Source of the DNA: Micropterus salmoides
Taxonomy: Eukaryota; Chordata; Actinopteri; Centrarchiformes; Centrarchidae
DNA length: 64,000 nt
Direction of reading: 5' to 3'
NCBI RefSeq assembly: GCF_014851395.1
Contig: NW_024040596.1
Span: 8,868,155-8,932,154, forward strand
Positions 11,077 to 21,690 of this stretch are shown piece by piece. The position numbers were made by a program, and so were the translations under genes. Position 1 is the stretch's first letter. Every line of letters starts with the position of its first letter. The notes beneath the pieces were generated by a model. It searched no databases, had not been told where the DNA came from, and worked only from the letters and a program-made list of their open reading frames with translations.

Positions 11077-12651
11077 CAGTGGGTACGGAAAGTATTCAGA
11101 CCCCTTTAAATTTTTCACTCTTTGTTTCATTGCAGCCATTTTCCAAAAATCAAAAAAGTTCATTTTATTTTTCAGTAATGTACACTCAGCACCCCATCTT
11201 GACAGAAAAAAACAGAAATGTGGAAATTTTTGCAAATTTATTAAAAAAGAAAAACTGAAATATCACATGGTCATATATAGTATTCAGACCCTTTGCCGTG
11301 ACACTCATATTTAACTCAGGTGCTGTTTCTGTTTCTTCTGATCATCCTTGAGATGGTTCTACACCTTCATTTGAGTCCAGCTGTGTTTGATTATACTGAT
11401 TGGACTTGATTTGGAAAGCCACACACCTGTCTATATAAGACCTTACAGCTCACAGTGCATGTCAGAGCAAATGAGAATCATGAGGTCAAAGGAACTGCCT
11501 GAAGAGCCCAGAGACAGAATTGTGGCAAGGCACAGATCTGGCCAAGGTTACAAAAAAATTTCTGCTGCACTTAAGGTTCCTAAGAGCACAGTGGCCTCCA
11601 TAATCCTCAAATGGAAGACGTTTGGGACGACCAGAACCCTTCCTAGAGCTGGCCGTCCGGCCAAACTGAGCTATCGGGGGAGAAGAGCCTTGGTGAGAGA
11701 GGTAAAGAAGAACCCAAAGTAGTAAGTCAACCATCACTGCAGCAATCCCCTAGTCGGGGCTTTATGGCAGAGTGGCCCGACGGAAGCCTCTCCTCAGTGC
11801 AAGACACATGAGTTTGCTAAAAAACACCTGAAGGACTCCAAGATGGTGATAAATAAGATCCTCTGGTCTGATGAGATAGATAGAACTTTTTGGCCTTAAT
11901 TCTAAGCGGTATGTGTGTAGAAAACCAGGCACTGCTCATCACCTGTCCAATACAGTCTCAACAGTGAAGCATGGTGGTGGCAGCATCATGCTGTGGGGGT
12001 GTTTTTCAGCTGCAGGGACAGGACGACTGGTTGCAATCGAGGGAAAGATGAATGCGGCCAAGTACAGGGATATCCTGGACGAAAACCTTTTCCAGAGTGC
12101 TCTGGACCTCAGACTGGGCCGAAGGTTTACCTTCCAACAAGACAATGACCCTAAGCACACCGCTAAAATAACGAAGGAGTGGCTTTACAACAACTCCGTG
12201 GCTGTTCTTGAATGGCCCGGCCAGAGCCCTGACTTAAACCCAATTGAGCATCTCTGGAGAGACCTGAAAATGGCTGTCCACCAACGTTTACCATCCAATC
12301 TGACAGAACTGGAGAGGATCTGCAAGGAGGAATGGCAGAGGATACCCAAATCCAGATGTGAAAAACTTGTTGCATCTTTCCCAAAACGACTCAATACGCT
12401 GTATTAGATCAAAAGGGTGCTTCTACTAAATACTGAGCAAAGGGTCTGAATACTTATGACCATGTGATATTTCAGTTTTTTTTTTAATAAATTTGCAAAA
12501 ATTTCTACATTTCTGTTTTTTTCTGTCAAGATGGGGTGCTGAGTGTACATTACTGAGAAATAAAATGAACTTTTTTGATTTTTGGAAAATGGCTGCAATG
12601 AAACAAAGAGTGAAAAATTTAAAGGGGTCTGAATACTTTCCGTACCCACTG
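11077..12651 (+). mobile_element. Tc1/mariner element, defective, with long inverted repeats
   Basis: The ends are cagtgggtacgg at 11077 and its complement ending at 12651, each next to a TA dinucleotide (11075-11076 and 12652-12653). Near-identical inverted repeats of roughly 200 bp include the gtattcagacccctttaaa block. The total length of about 1.58 kb is normal for a fish Tc1-like element, but the transposase is damaged (see 11480-12407). It is inserted within the LINE mosaic. Confidence 0.9.
11480..12407 (+). pseudogene. Tc1-like transposase pseudogene
   Basis: The N-terminal frame (ATG at 11480) encodes a paired-like helix-turn-helix DNA-binding domain: LRD-like PRDRIVARHRSG, KKISAALKVPKSTV and the GRP-type motif RAGRPAKLSYRGRR. 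It stops at 11720-11722, after EVKKNPK. A stretch with shifted and partly deleted sequence follows, with WSDE-like coding visible out of frame near 11860. The C-terminal frame from 11913 has TVKHGGGSIMLWGCF, the QQDNDPKHT catalytic-Asp motif and NPIEHLW with the catalytic Glu, and ends in LNTLY at 12405. The internal deletion and stops make it non-functional. Confidence 0.88.
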
Positions 12652-12659
12652 TATATCCT

Positions 12660-13540
12660 AGATTGACTCTTGTTGGCACATTATCTTAATACCACAGCAG
12701 TGCCAGGTTCTTTGAATCTCCGTACTACTTCAATCTCAGCTCCCTTTAAATTCTTCAAAATGGCACTCTCTGTCATCTCAGGGCATACGTATATTATTCC
12801 TTTAGCATTTTTAACTTGACTAGGAATGAAACGTTCTATAGGCCTGTTAAGCAGATGGTGAACTTTAAGGGTATTCAACCTCTGACCATCATTTCTGCAG
12901 AAAACAAGTATATTTCCATTAATCATCATTTTAACATTCAGAAGTGTTCCCATTTTGTTTTTTAGCTTCTCCGACAGTCAGAGGGGGTTTAAGGCCTTGT
13001 CACTCTTATCTTTAAATTTAACAATCAGCTTAAATCCACACCCCTCCTCAAAACTTGATATTTTCCTCATGCTTTGGGAATTGTCACTCTCACTCCCATT
13101 GTCAGATCTGTCTTTTTTTCAGTTTGCCAGGGAATTTTATAATTACTCCCACCTCCCTCACTTGGCTTCCTTTTCAGCTGCATGTCCTCTCCCCCGTCAC
13201 GGAAGCCTGTCTGCTGTTTCCAACAGTTCACAATCCAAGCTCATACAGACGATGCCAAAATGAGATACCAGTCCCCGTGTAAGATTGGTGTGTCATAAAA
13301 GTAATGTGAATTGCCCACCAAACCGTACAACTCCTTGCTTCGCCACGTCGTTCCGTTCGTTAGTCTTCTGAAATCCGGTCTTCCGTCAGCCAGCAGTTAG
13401 CGATTCCCAGTTGGAATTACCTGACTGACCAGTGTCAGCTCTTATTTTGAAAACGGCTTATTGAAGGGACGTGACATCACATAGAAATAATACCCCTGAT
13501 TGGCTGACTACACGTGTGGATCATAGTCACACACTCTCAC
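12660..13540 (-). mobile_element. I/Nimb-like LINE fragment: ORF1 (gag-like) N-terminal part and 5' UTR
   Basis: The minus-strand frame 12953-12681 encodes NGNILVFCRNDGQRLNTLKV and GAEIEVVRRFKEPG, resembling the gag-like ORF1 of I-clade/Nimb LINEs. Upstream (12955-13540, minus strand) is GC-richer sequence with no long frame that I take as the 5' part of the element. The pieces at 10035-10440, 9445-9640 and 8861-8975 continue the same element in order. Clade assignment is from memory of motif style and is moderate. Confidence 0.55.
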
Positions 13541-13545
13541 TGTAA

Positions 13546-15146
13546 ATGCCCACTGATCTGAAAAGATTCAACACGTGTAGTCATGGAGTTCCACAAGGAT
13601 CTGTCCTCGGACCACTCCTCTTCACTTTATGTATGCATCCTTTAGGCAATATTATCAGGAAATATTCCATAAGCTTTCATTGTTATGCAGATGATACTCA
13701 GTTATATCTATCGATCAAACCAGATGAAACTCATCAGTTAGCTAACTTCAAATGTGCCTTTAGGATGTTAAAACCTGGATGACCTGTAATTTTCTAATAT
13801 TAAACTCAGATAAAACTGAAGTTATTGTTCTGGGGCCTAAGCACCTCCGTGACGCATTATCTAAAGATATAGTTTCCCTTGATGGCATCGCCCTGGCCTC
13901 CAGCACCACTGTGAAGAATCTTGGACTTATCGTGTATCAGGACATGTCGTTTAAGTCTCAACGCAAATTTTTAGGACCGCCTTTTTCACCTACGTAATAT
14001 TGAGAAAATCAGGAACATCCTGTCTAAAAATGATGCAGAAAAACTAGTCCATGCATTTGTTACTTCTAGGCTGGATTACTGCAATTCCTTATTATCAGGC
14101 TCCTCGAAAAAGTCAGTTAAGACTCTTCAGATGATCCAGAATGCTGCAGCACGTGTTCTGACAGGAACCAGGAAGAGAGATCACATTTCTCCTGTTTTAG
14201 CTTCTTTGCATTGGCTTCCAGTAAAATCCAGAATAGAATTTAAAATCATTCTTCTTACCTACAAAGCTCTTAATGGTCAGGCACCATCTTATCTTAAAGA
14301 GCTCATAGTACCTTACTACCCCACCAGAGCACTGCGCTCCCAGAATGCAGGGTTACTTGTGGTTCCTAGAGTCTGCAAAAGTAGACTAGGAGCCAGAGCG
14401 TTCAGCTATCAAGCTCCTCTCCTGTAGAACCAGGTTCCAGTTTGGGTTCAGGAGGCAGACACCATCTCCACATTTAAGAGTAGGCTTAAGACTTTCCTCT
14501 TTGATAAAGCTTATAGTTAGGGCTGGCTCAGGTGAGTCCTGAACCATCCCTTACTTATGCTGCTATAGACCTAGACTGCCGGGGGATTTCCCATATGCAC
14601 TGAGCTCCTCTCTCCTCTACTTTCTCTCCCTCTGTATGCAACCTCATCCCATTATTGCATGTTACTAACACAACTTCTCCCCTTTCCAGTAGTCTTGTGC
14701 TTTCTCGTTCCTCTCCTCTCTCCTCCTATTACTTCCTGCAGGTGTTTCTGGCTCTGGAGCTGTGGCTGCGGGTCACCTGCTGCCCCTGTGTTCCTGCTCG
14801 ACACCCTCTGCTACAACTCTTACTAGTCCTATTATTATTTTTGTTATTATAATCATTAACATTACGATTGTTATCATTAACACTACGATACATATCTATA
14901 CCATTTTTCATTTAGTCTATAGCAACATCACCTTTGTGTGTGTATATTGTGTAGGCTGCCTCCCTCCCCTCTCTCTCCTTCCATCCCTCTCTTTTTCTCT
15001 CTGTTCCTCTCTTGCCCTCTCCCTCTGTCTCTCTCTCTCGTCGTCTCTCTCTCTCTCTCTCTCCCTCTCTCTCTCTCTCCCTCTCTCTGCTTCACCCCCA
15101 ACCGGTTTGGCGCTATATAAATAAAATTGAATTGAATTGAATTGAA
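13546..15146 (+). mobile_element. 5'-truncated L2-like LINE with RT remains and GAATT-type tail
   Basis: Three frames give consecutive parts of one ORF2. The first has HGVPQGSVLGPLLF and FHCYADDTQLYLS (RT catalytic YADD). The second has LNSDKTEVIVLGPK. The third (14131-14427) has QNAAARVLTGTRKRDHI and LHWLPVKSRIEFKI, the L2-group C-terminal region. Frameshifts near 13780 and 13990 and a stop at 14425 disable it. The 3' UTR holds a long CT-rich tract (14967-15088) and ends ggcgctatataaataaaatt plus repeated gaatt, a typical L2-type tail. Confidence 0.85.
14967..15088. repeat. CT-rich microsatellite inside the LINE 3' UTR
   Basis: The tract is almost entirely C and T, with long tctctctc runs, within the L2-like 3' UTR. 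Long open frames on both strands here are products of low complexity, not genes. Confidence 0.9.
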
Positions 15147-15339
15147 CACTTGTATGCTGAAAAGAATGTCTTTATACAAGGGTCTGAAAATACAAGTTAG
15201 ACTGTGTGTGTTTGCAAATTGTAAGAAGGGCATTTGTAGAAACTTTTAATGGGAAAAACAGCGAAACAGGAGTGCCAAAATTCTGAAAACAAGCAACGCA
15301 ATCTATAAATATAATATGACCCTCATGCAAAGACAAATC

Positions 15340-15930
15340 ATTTTGCATTCATTTACATTCTGGTTGAGAAGTACAAGTCACTGATTTCAATTTGTGCATT
15401 GTTAAGAGTTTGTTTGCAAATTTAAATTCTTTTTGCGGATCATGTTTTACACTTGCAGATCACGAGGAGTTTAAAAATTTTAAATCTATTTACAGATCAT
15501 CTTTTACATTGCCGGATCATGAGGAGGTGTTTGTTGATTTTAAATTTATTTGTAGATTGTGTTTTACATATGTGGATCATGAGGAGTTTGTTTGCGGATT
15601 TAAAATCTATTTGTAGATCTTCTTTTGTGTTTAAAAACTGCAATAGGCATTTTTGACTTATAGTCTCTTTTTTTTTTCAATGATTATGGCATTGTTTGGT
15701 CACCACAGCGAAACAGTACACAACAAATGAACAAATGACTTTGCATTCATTCAAATTCCTGTTTTCACGTACAAGTCACTGATTTCCATTTGTGAATTAT
15801 GATGTGTATTTATAATAATTGTTTTGTAGATTGTGTTTTATATTTGTGGATCATGAAGTGTTTGTATGCAGATTTTGAATCTATTTGAAGATCATGTTTT
15901 GTGTTTACAAGTTGTAATATCTATTTGTGT
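15340..15930. repeat. AT-rich minisatellite with about 60-bp units
   Basis: Units of roughly 60 bp, each containing a variant of 'gatcatgagga' preceded by 'ttttaca', recur at about 15440-15620. A diverged second array follows at about 15790-15910, and the lead-in 'gtacaagtcactgatttc' occurs before both. One frame (15392-15616) stays open with a 20-residue periodicity (DHEE repeats), most simply a by-product of a repeat length divisible by three. Confidence 0.65.
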
Positions 15931-17909
15931 CTTTCACTCTGTCCATTTTTAATAATTATGGCAGCATTTTACCCCCATAGATTGGCTGAGTTCACCAATT
16001 TTGCAAAATAATTAATAAGCTTCATCTTCAATCTTCAATGACAATTGCATTAGGTGAAGGATGCAATGCACATTACCTCTGTGAAATGTCTTTATAATTA
16101 TGTCATAAAGCACAACTTAATAATTTTTAACAGGAGAAGTTAGTTTTGTGAAGCCAGTCTAATCTGGAGTGGCCAGCTAACCCTACTGACAGGATTATGT
16201 TATATGGAGAGTTTCCTCCCCCTGCACATCACAGAGAGGTATCCTCTGGGGAATGTAAATGTATTCAGCAGATATCATGGTTGTTTGCTTTTCAAATCTT
16301 TATGCACAACTGGAAATTTTTGCCTTACTGTGAAGCTCCAGAAACTGCGCTAACAACAGCATTTCACACATTTTAAAATATACAGCCTCTCGTCATTCAC
16401 TTAATAGTCAAAAGCCTCTATCGTTGTCTTCACACTCACTGCAAATAAGCAGTATCTCTTCTTTTCTGTTGGTTTTATTATTTTACTGTGCAGTTACATA
16501 CAGTAACATTGCAAAGTACAACAACAGATCCTGTTATTGTTTTTCCCAATCTATAATACAGAATGTGATGCAGTATGGAATCATGAATGGTACAGTTGTC
16601 TCTCCGTTTGTATTAAATCTAGACTGCTAAAGGATCTGATAAAAGACTGTGGATCAAACGCTTGAGTCAAGTTTTCAAACTGTGTACACTAAAAGTACGT
16701 TGTCTCTGGCTGGTAATATTACACTAGACCAATCTCATTTTATTTTTGAAGAACATCAGCTTTTATCATCAAACAGAAAATGTACAAACCTATATGGACT
16801 CGACTGAACAGGTTAAATTACTCTTTTTTTTCCTCAGCCAGTCTGACTGTTTAAACAGAATTTGGGTTCTCGGTAGTCCTTGGTGTTCTTGTGTAGACTA
16901 AGCACTGAATGTAAAAGGGAGAGATTAAATTAATTGCAGTGGAGCCAGTTCTTCTTATTTGTTTTGCTTTAATTGTTGAATTTCAGAGTAAATCCACCAT
17001 AAGGTCTCTAAATGTCCACACCATTCTGACAAGAGGTCTGAGCAAATAAATAAATGAAGAAATCTGTGAGGGTGTTCTGTGTTTGTTAAATGTTATTGTA
17101 AGTATTTTAAGTCTTTAAGGTGTAGCTTTACTTGGCAAATGTGCATTAATGGAGATAAATATGAACTCTACACATTTTACACATTCAAATCAGAGAGACA
17201 CAGAGCGTGTATTCTCTTTCTGGTGGACTAGTAATTTGCTATGCCTTGCTTGTTTTTGCACATACATGTGAATAACTGTCCTTGTTTACGACAGCAGTGA
17301 ATTAACATTACACTTTGAGATGGATTAGCACCAAATCACAAAAACACCAAATCTGCCTGCACTTCACAGGTATTTTTTACTTATTCTTATTAAACCTCTG
17401 CATGTTGAAGTTAGGTTGAGTGTGGTGGAATTACACAAAGTCATCAAACTTCACAAACCAATAAAAATTAAAGCTGCAAGTAGTGTTAAACAGGCCCTTG
17501 CCCCCAAACTGAACGTACCAAACATTACCAGATTCCGTGCACTTTTAGTACCAGGGACTGTGGTATAAGACATTACAGTGGAAACGTTGTAGGAATCATG
17601 TCTGTCCGAGTCACTATAGCATTTTATTATAACCATTTTTTTCTCTTTATCTTTATTACTCATGCACATTACATCATATTGACATTTGTAAATTTATGAA
17701 TGGAAAATGATGAAATGAACATCTTTGCTATTTACTAAATTTCAAAATACAGTAGGCTACAGATGTTCCAAATACTTTTCAAGTTACTGTACAACTTAAA
17801 TTAGTTTAACAGAGCTTTCCCCCCTTGAAATGACATGTACAATGTACAAATTCCTGGTTTACAGAATAGTCTAAATGAGTCTAAATTTAGTTTGTCCCAT
17901 TAAATTGAA

Positions 17910-18862
17910 TTAGAGGTTAAACTTAATGGAAAAGTAATTTTCATCATAAACTAAGTCCAGAATTCTGTTTCGTATTTTGGTCAGTTTAAAATCCATATAT
18001 TAGAGGATTAATAACAGGAGGAATCAGCAGTAATTCTATATGGATGAAGTTTTGAAAGCTTTGAGGTAAATCTGTGGAGCCAAATCGCATATGCATCATA
18101 TCAAAAAAGTACTACAACCAAGAAAGTGACTAGAGAGGTAAAATGAGGCACACATGTCTGCATAAACTTCACCCTGTCATCTTTGGACCTCACACAAGTT
18201 CTAATAAGATGCATATAAGTCCAAAATATGAAAAGGCCATGAGACACATACAGAAAAATTGTAATATTCGCAGCTACACTGTTTGAGAAAGTGTCATTTT
18301 CAGGGCAAGCAAGTTTAACGATCATCCAGTTGACACAAAACAGTCTGTGAATATATGTACTACATAACTTTAGTCTTGAAGTGAGCACAATATTGATGTA
18401 GGAAATGAAGAAAGGTGTTAGCCAGGTGAAACATACCAGCAGAGACAACCTCCACTTTGTCATGAAAGAGTGGTAGTGCAGTGGTCGACATATAGCCAGA
18501 TATCTGTCATAAGCCATAACTGCTAAAATTGACAAATCACAGCAAAGAAATGAGTGTATGATAAAAGCCTGTATAAAGCATCCTTCATATGAGATTTCTT
18601 GAGAAGAGGACAGCAGATCTAAGAGGAATTTGGGGTAGAAACCTGTGGTTCCATAAAGTCCATTCATGCAAAAACTGCACAATAAGATGTACATAGGTTC
18701 ATGCATGTTTTCATCTAAGATTATGATCATGATGACAGAGGTATTTAAAAACAAAACCACACAATAATACAGTAAAGCGAGTGAAAAAATAGAAATTCTG
18801 TAATTCAGTGTCTCATCTATCCCTGAGAGAGTGAAAATTCTTACAACAGAAACATTAGTCAT
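17910..18862 (-). pseudogene. Olfactory receptor pseudogene 2 (frameshifted)
   Basis: Near-identical to OR pseudogene 1. The frame from ATG at 18862 is open through TM1-TM5 (MTNVSVVRIFTLSGIDETLN at the N-terminus, MAYDRYLAIC after TM3). It ends at 18101, where six A at 18103-18108 replace five in copy 1 and bring a TGA into frame after VTFLVVVLF. A second extra A near 17988 lies in the TM7-tail region, after which KIRNRILDLV-like tail coding can be read to a TAA at 17912-17910. Without the two one-base insertions it would be a full-length receptor. Both are in homopolymers, so assembly error cannot be excluded. Confidence 0.85.
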
Positions 18863-19206
18863 GATTAGAAAACAAATCGTTCTACCTGTCTACCAGTGTT
18901 ACAACATACAGTAGCAGGTTACAAAGTAGTATGCAGTCTGTTCTGCCTCTGGTTTCTCTCCACACTATCTATAAATAACATCTTTGACTGTGACAACACA
19001 ACATTTGGGAATTCAGTTGGTCCAGTAAAACATGGGGAGAAGTAATCAAAACAATTAAGAAGATAATTTGCATCATATCATCATCATCACCAGCATAAAA
19101 AAAATCATAATCTTTGGATCATCTGTCAACAAATCTGCAGTTACATTGCAAAGGCAACATTTGCATGACATTACAGCTATTATTTTCATAATAGCTTATT
19201 TCACTA

Positions 19207-19345
19207 TTGCCATCAGTTCTTTTAGACTTGTCTGCAGCCTTTGACACTGACGATCATACTGTTTGATTCAATTGATTGGCTATAAAAATGGTTTAGGGTA
19301 TCTGGTGTAGTATTAAACCAGTTTTTTGTTGTCCTGGGTCCCAGA
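19207..19345 (+). repeat. L2-like LINE reverse-transcriptase fragment (copy B)
   Basis: Same fragment as at 7317-7440, here with SAAFDTDDHTV-type coding. It shares the insertion point with copy A and is therefore older than the duplication. Confidence 0.65.
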
Positions 19346-19385
19346 CTTAAGCATTTTAGTATTTCATAAAATTAATAAAGACAAA

Positions 19386-19513
19386 TCCATCCATCCATCA
19401 ACCGCTTATCCTGTGTACAGGGTCACGGGGTGGGAGGGGGGGGGGGGGGGGGGAGCCTATCCCAGCTGACATTGGGCAAAAGGCGGGGTACACGCTGGAC
19501 AGGTCACCAGTTA
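19386..19513 (-). repeat. Rex3-like retroposon 3' end, reversed, with a poly-G run
   Basis: It begins with ccatccatccatcaaccgct and contains cttatcctgtgtacagggtc, the reverse complement of the common fish 'ggataagcggtt...gatgg' tail with GATG repeats. A run of about 20 G at 19433-19453 is a likely assembly weak point. It interrupts sequence that is continuous in copy A (near 7462), with ttaataaag / ttactaaag on the two sides as a possible target duplication. Confidence 0.6.
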
Positions 19514-21037
19514 CTAAAGAGAAATGTATCTATAAAACATCTTAATTAAAACCTCCATGACTCCCAATTTCTATTTAGTTATTAGTTATTTTTCTTTGTC
19601 CAGAGGAAATCTAGTAATTCTAGATTCTACTGCCCCAAGATGTCCAACATGCTAATACTGATGCAGAGGTTTCAATGGCACTGGTGCAATTGATTCAGCC
19701 CTAATAAATCAAATGTTGGATCACTCATGTCCATCAGCTGACATGTGTCTTTTTGTTTTGTTAGCAAGTAAGGTAACACAGTGGAATGTTTTCTGGCTTC
19801 TGAGCCAATTCAGAGCCATACAGGATGAAGTTGTATGGCTATATGTATCTACAGCTCAGTGGAGCTGCCTTGTCCACCTGTCGCCATGGTGGGCAGTCTC
19901 TGGCTGGACTTCTAAATGTAGAGGCCAATCATTTGATAATGCCAGCAACATGTCGGGACTGTACAATGGACTACATTCACATTGAAAAGAAACACATTAG
20001 TCCATCGTGTGGCTTGTGCTGCCCTTTCTCTAAATTTAGTTGGTGAAAACAACAGGTCAGCAGTCCAGAGGTGGGACAGTATTTCAGAGCTCTGATATAA
20101 TAATAATAGACCTAAAATTAAAGTCACTATCAAACAGTCAGTGGAGCTGCCGAGCTGACTCCACTAAAGCTCTCTGGCAACACTACTGTAAAATAAAGGT
20201 TGTCTTAGAGAGCATATCTGAAGTGAAGCCAGCACACTGTGTTTAAAATAACATAAACAGGAAACTGCATTTATTTATTTCTAGAATAACATTTTTACTC
20301 AATTCCAACTGAGGAGTTTGAAGCTGCAAGAGGACATAGGACATAGACCTCATGACAGCAGTGCAGCTTCTCAGGGTCTCTGCATGAGTTTGTGTCAACA
20401 CAAATAGATTTTTTTTGCAGACTTTGAAAGATAAGCATTAGCTGTACCAGGTGTGTACCAGATGTACCAGCGGACCAAAAAGATGACAGTGCAGAAAATT
20501 ATGCTTTATTTAATGGGAAAAGCTAATTTAAGTAATTGTCGTGTAAAAAATTCAAGACTTAGGCCAGATAAAAAAAAGCTTAAACATTTCTCAACATGTT
20601 TACTTTCCGCAAAAATAGACACCAATTAGAGTAAAATAGTTTCATCAGAGAGGGTCAGAGATCGATGCAAAATAGAGTCCCATTCTGTTACCAGAACAGA
20701 GACCCGAGTCATGTAACAACTGATTTTCAACTTCTTTTGGACCTCCTATTAAAGCTCTGCTTCTAAGCATTATGTCATCTCTTGGCTCTTTTTCCTGCTG
20801 CAACTGGTTCTGTGGAAATTCCCAGATAGCCAAGTAGCTGTCATAGATTCACCTTGTGGCTGATCAGCAGAGCAAAGATGTCTGCCTGACGGTGTACTGC
20901 TCTACTTCTCTGTGGCCTTGGCATGCGTCTTACTGATCATGACATCTCATCCAGCTCTGGCCTTGTGGAAAATCCTGGTGAGCTAGTGTTTTCTGTGCTG
21001 TGTGCTAGAGACAGGGCATCTTTACTGTGCACTGACT

Positions 21038-21690
21038 TAAGGCCCATTTATACTCCTTCGTAGGGTCTACGTGCGTACCTACGCCGTAGGCTGCGCATGT
21101 AGCCATGCATTTATACTTGTGCGTAGGTGTGTCCGTCGTTCTGCAATTACACCCCCAACTGCTAGTCTAGTAGCGCTAAAGTGTCCACTGTGTTGAAACA
21201 TACCAGCAGAGACAACCTCCACTTTGTCATGAAAGAGTGGTAGTGCAGTGGTCGACATATAGCCAGATATCTGTCATAAGCCATAACTGCTAAAATTGAC
21301 AAATCACAGCAAAGAAATGAGTGTATGATAAAAGCCTGTATAAAGCATCCTTCATATGAGATTTCTTGAGAAGAGGACATCAGATCTAAAAGGAATTTGG
21401 GGTAGAAACTTGTGGTTCCATAAAGTCCATTCATGCAAAAACTGCACAATAAGATGTACATAGGTTCTACTCTTGGTTACTTATTATGTCACATGGAGCC
21501 GGTTTTTCATATATGTTCATTTGTGCACAGCCTTATCCTCCTGGCAACCACTACGCTCAGTCTGCCTATATGGATCCCAATAAATAACCAATGTTTTTGA
21601 TAACACATGCTTTCATGCAAATCCTGCAAAGCTACCATACAGGAGTCACAAAACTACATTACAGGGCTGGAAGTAAAATAGGTCTCCTTT
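21038..21690. mobile_element. Chimeric block: two TTAA-type element ends around an OR gene fragment
   Basis: The left part starts ttaaggcccatttatactcc and continues about 150 bp with tacg/cgta-rich palindromic words typical of fish MITE ends. The right part ends taggtctcctttaa, the same end as the element at 53316-54568. Between them lies a piece of olfactory receptor (21194-21468). The two outer ends are not clear inverted copies of each other, so this may be two elements rather than one. Confidence 0.45.
21194..21468 (-). pseudogene. Olfactory receptor fragment (TM2 to TM4 only)
   Basis: About 275 bp nearly identical to 6564-6838 and to the same part of copy 2. On the minus strand it encodes MYILLCSFCMNGLYGTTSFY through MAYDRYLAICRPLHYHSFMT to LLVCF. 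Both ends are abrupt: homology stops within codons and unrelated sequence begins. No start, no TM1 and no TM5-7, so it cannot make a receptor. Confidence 0.85.

Larger units (their letters stand above)
15985..20852. repeat. Segmental duplication, copy B (contains OR pseudogene 2)
   Basis: Counterpart of 1699-7679; see that entry for matching coordinates. Copy B contains the second OR, the same upstream block and the same ancient L2 RT fragment. It has its own Rex3-like insertion and an extra 19.6-20.8 kb stretch in which I see no convincing gene. Confidence 0.8.

Noticed and set aside
14762..15233. Open frames in both strands of the CT-rich tract
   Set aside because: Low-complexity translation (Leu/Ser or Arg/Glu repeats) within a LINE 3' UTR.
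15340..15930. CRISPR-like array
   Set aside because: Units are contiguous and diverged with no constant repeat/variable spacer pattern, and the genome is eukaryotic; it is a minisatellite.
19713..20046. Possible gene in copy B of the duplication
   Set aside because: Two overlapping short frames with no domain, no splice sites in phase and no counterpart in copy A.
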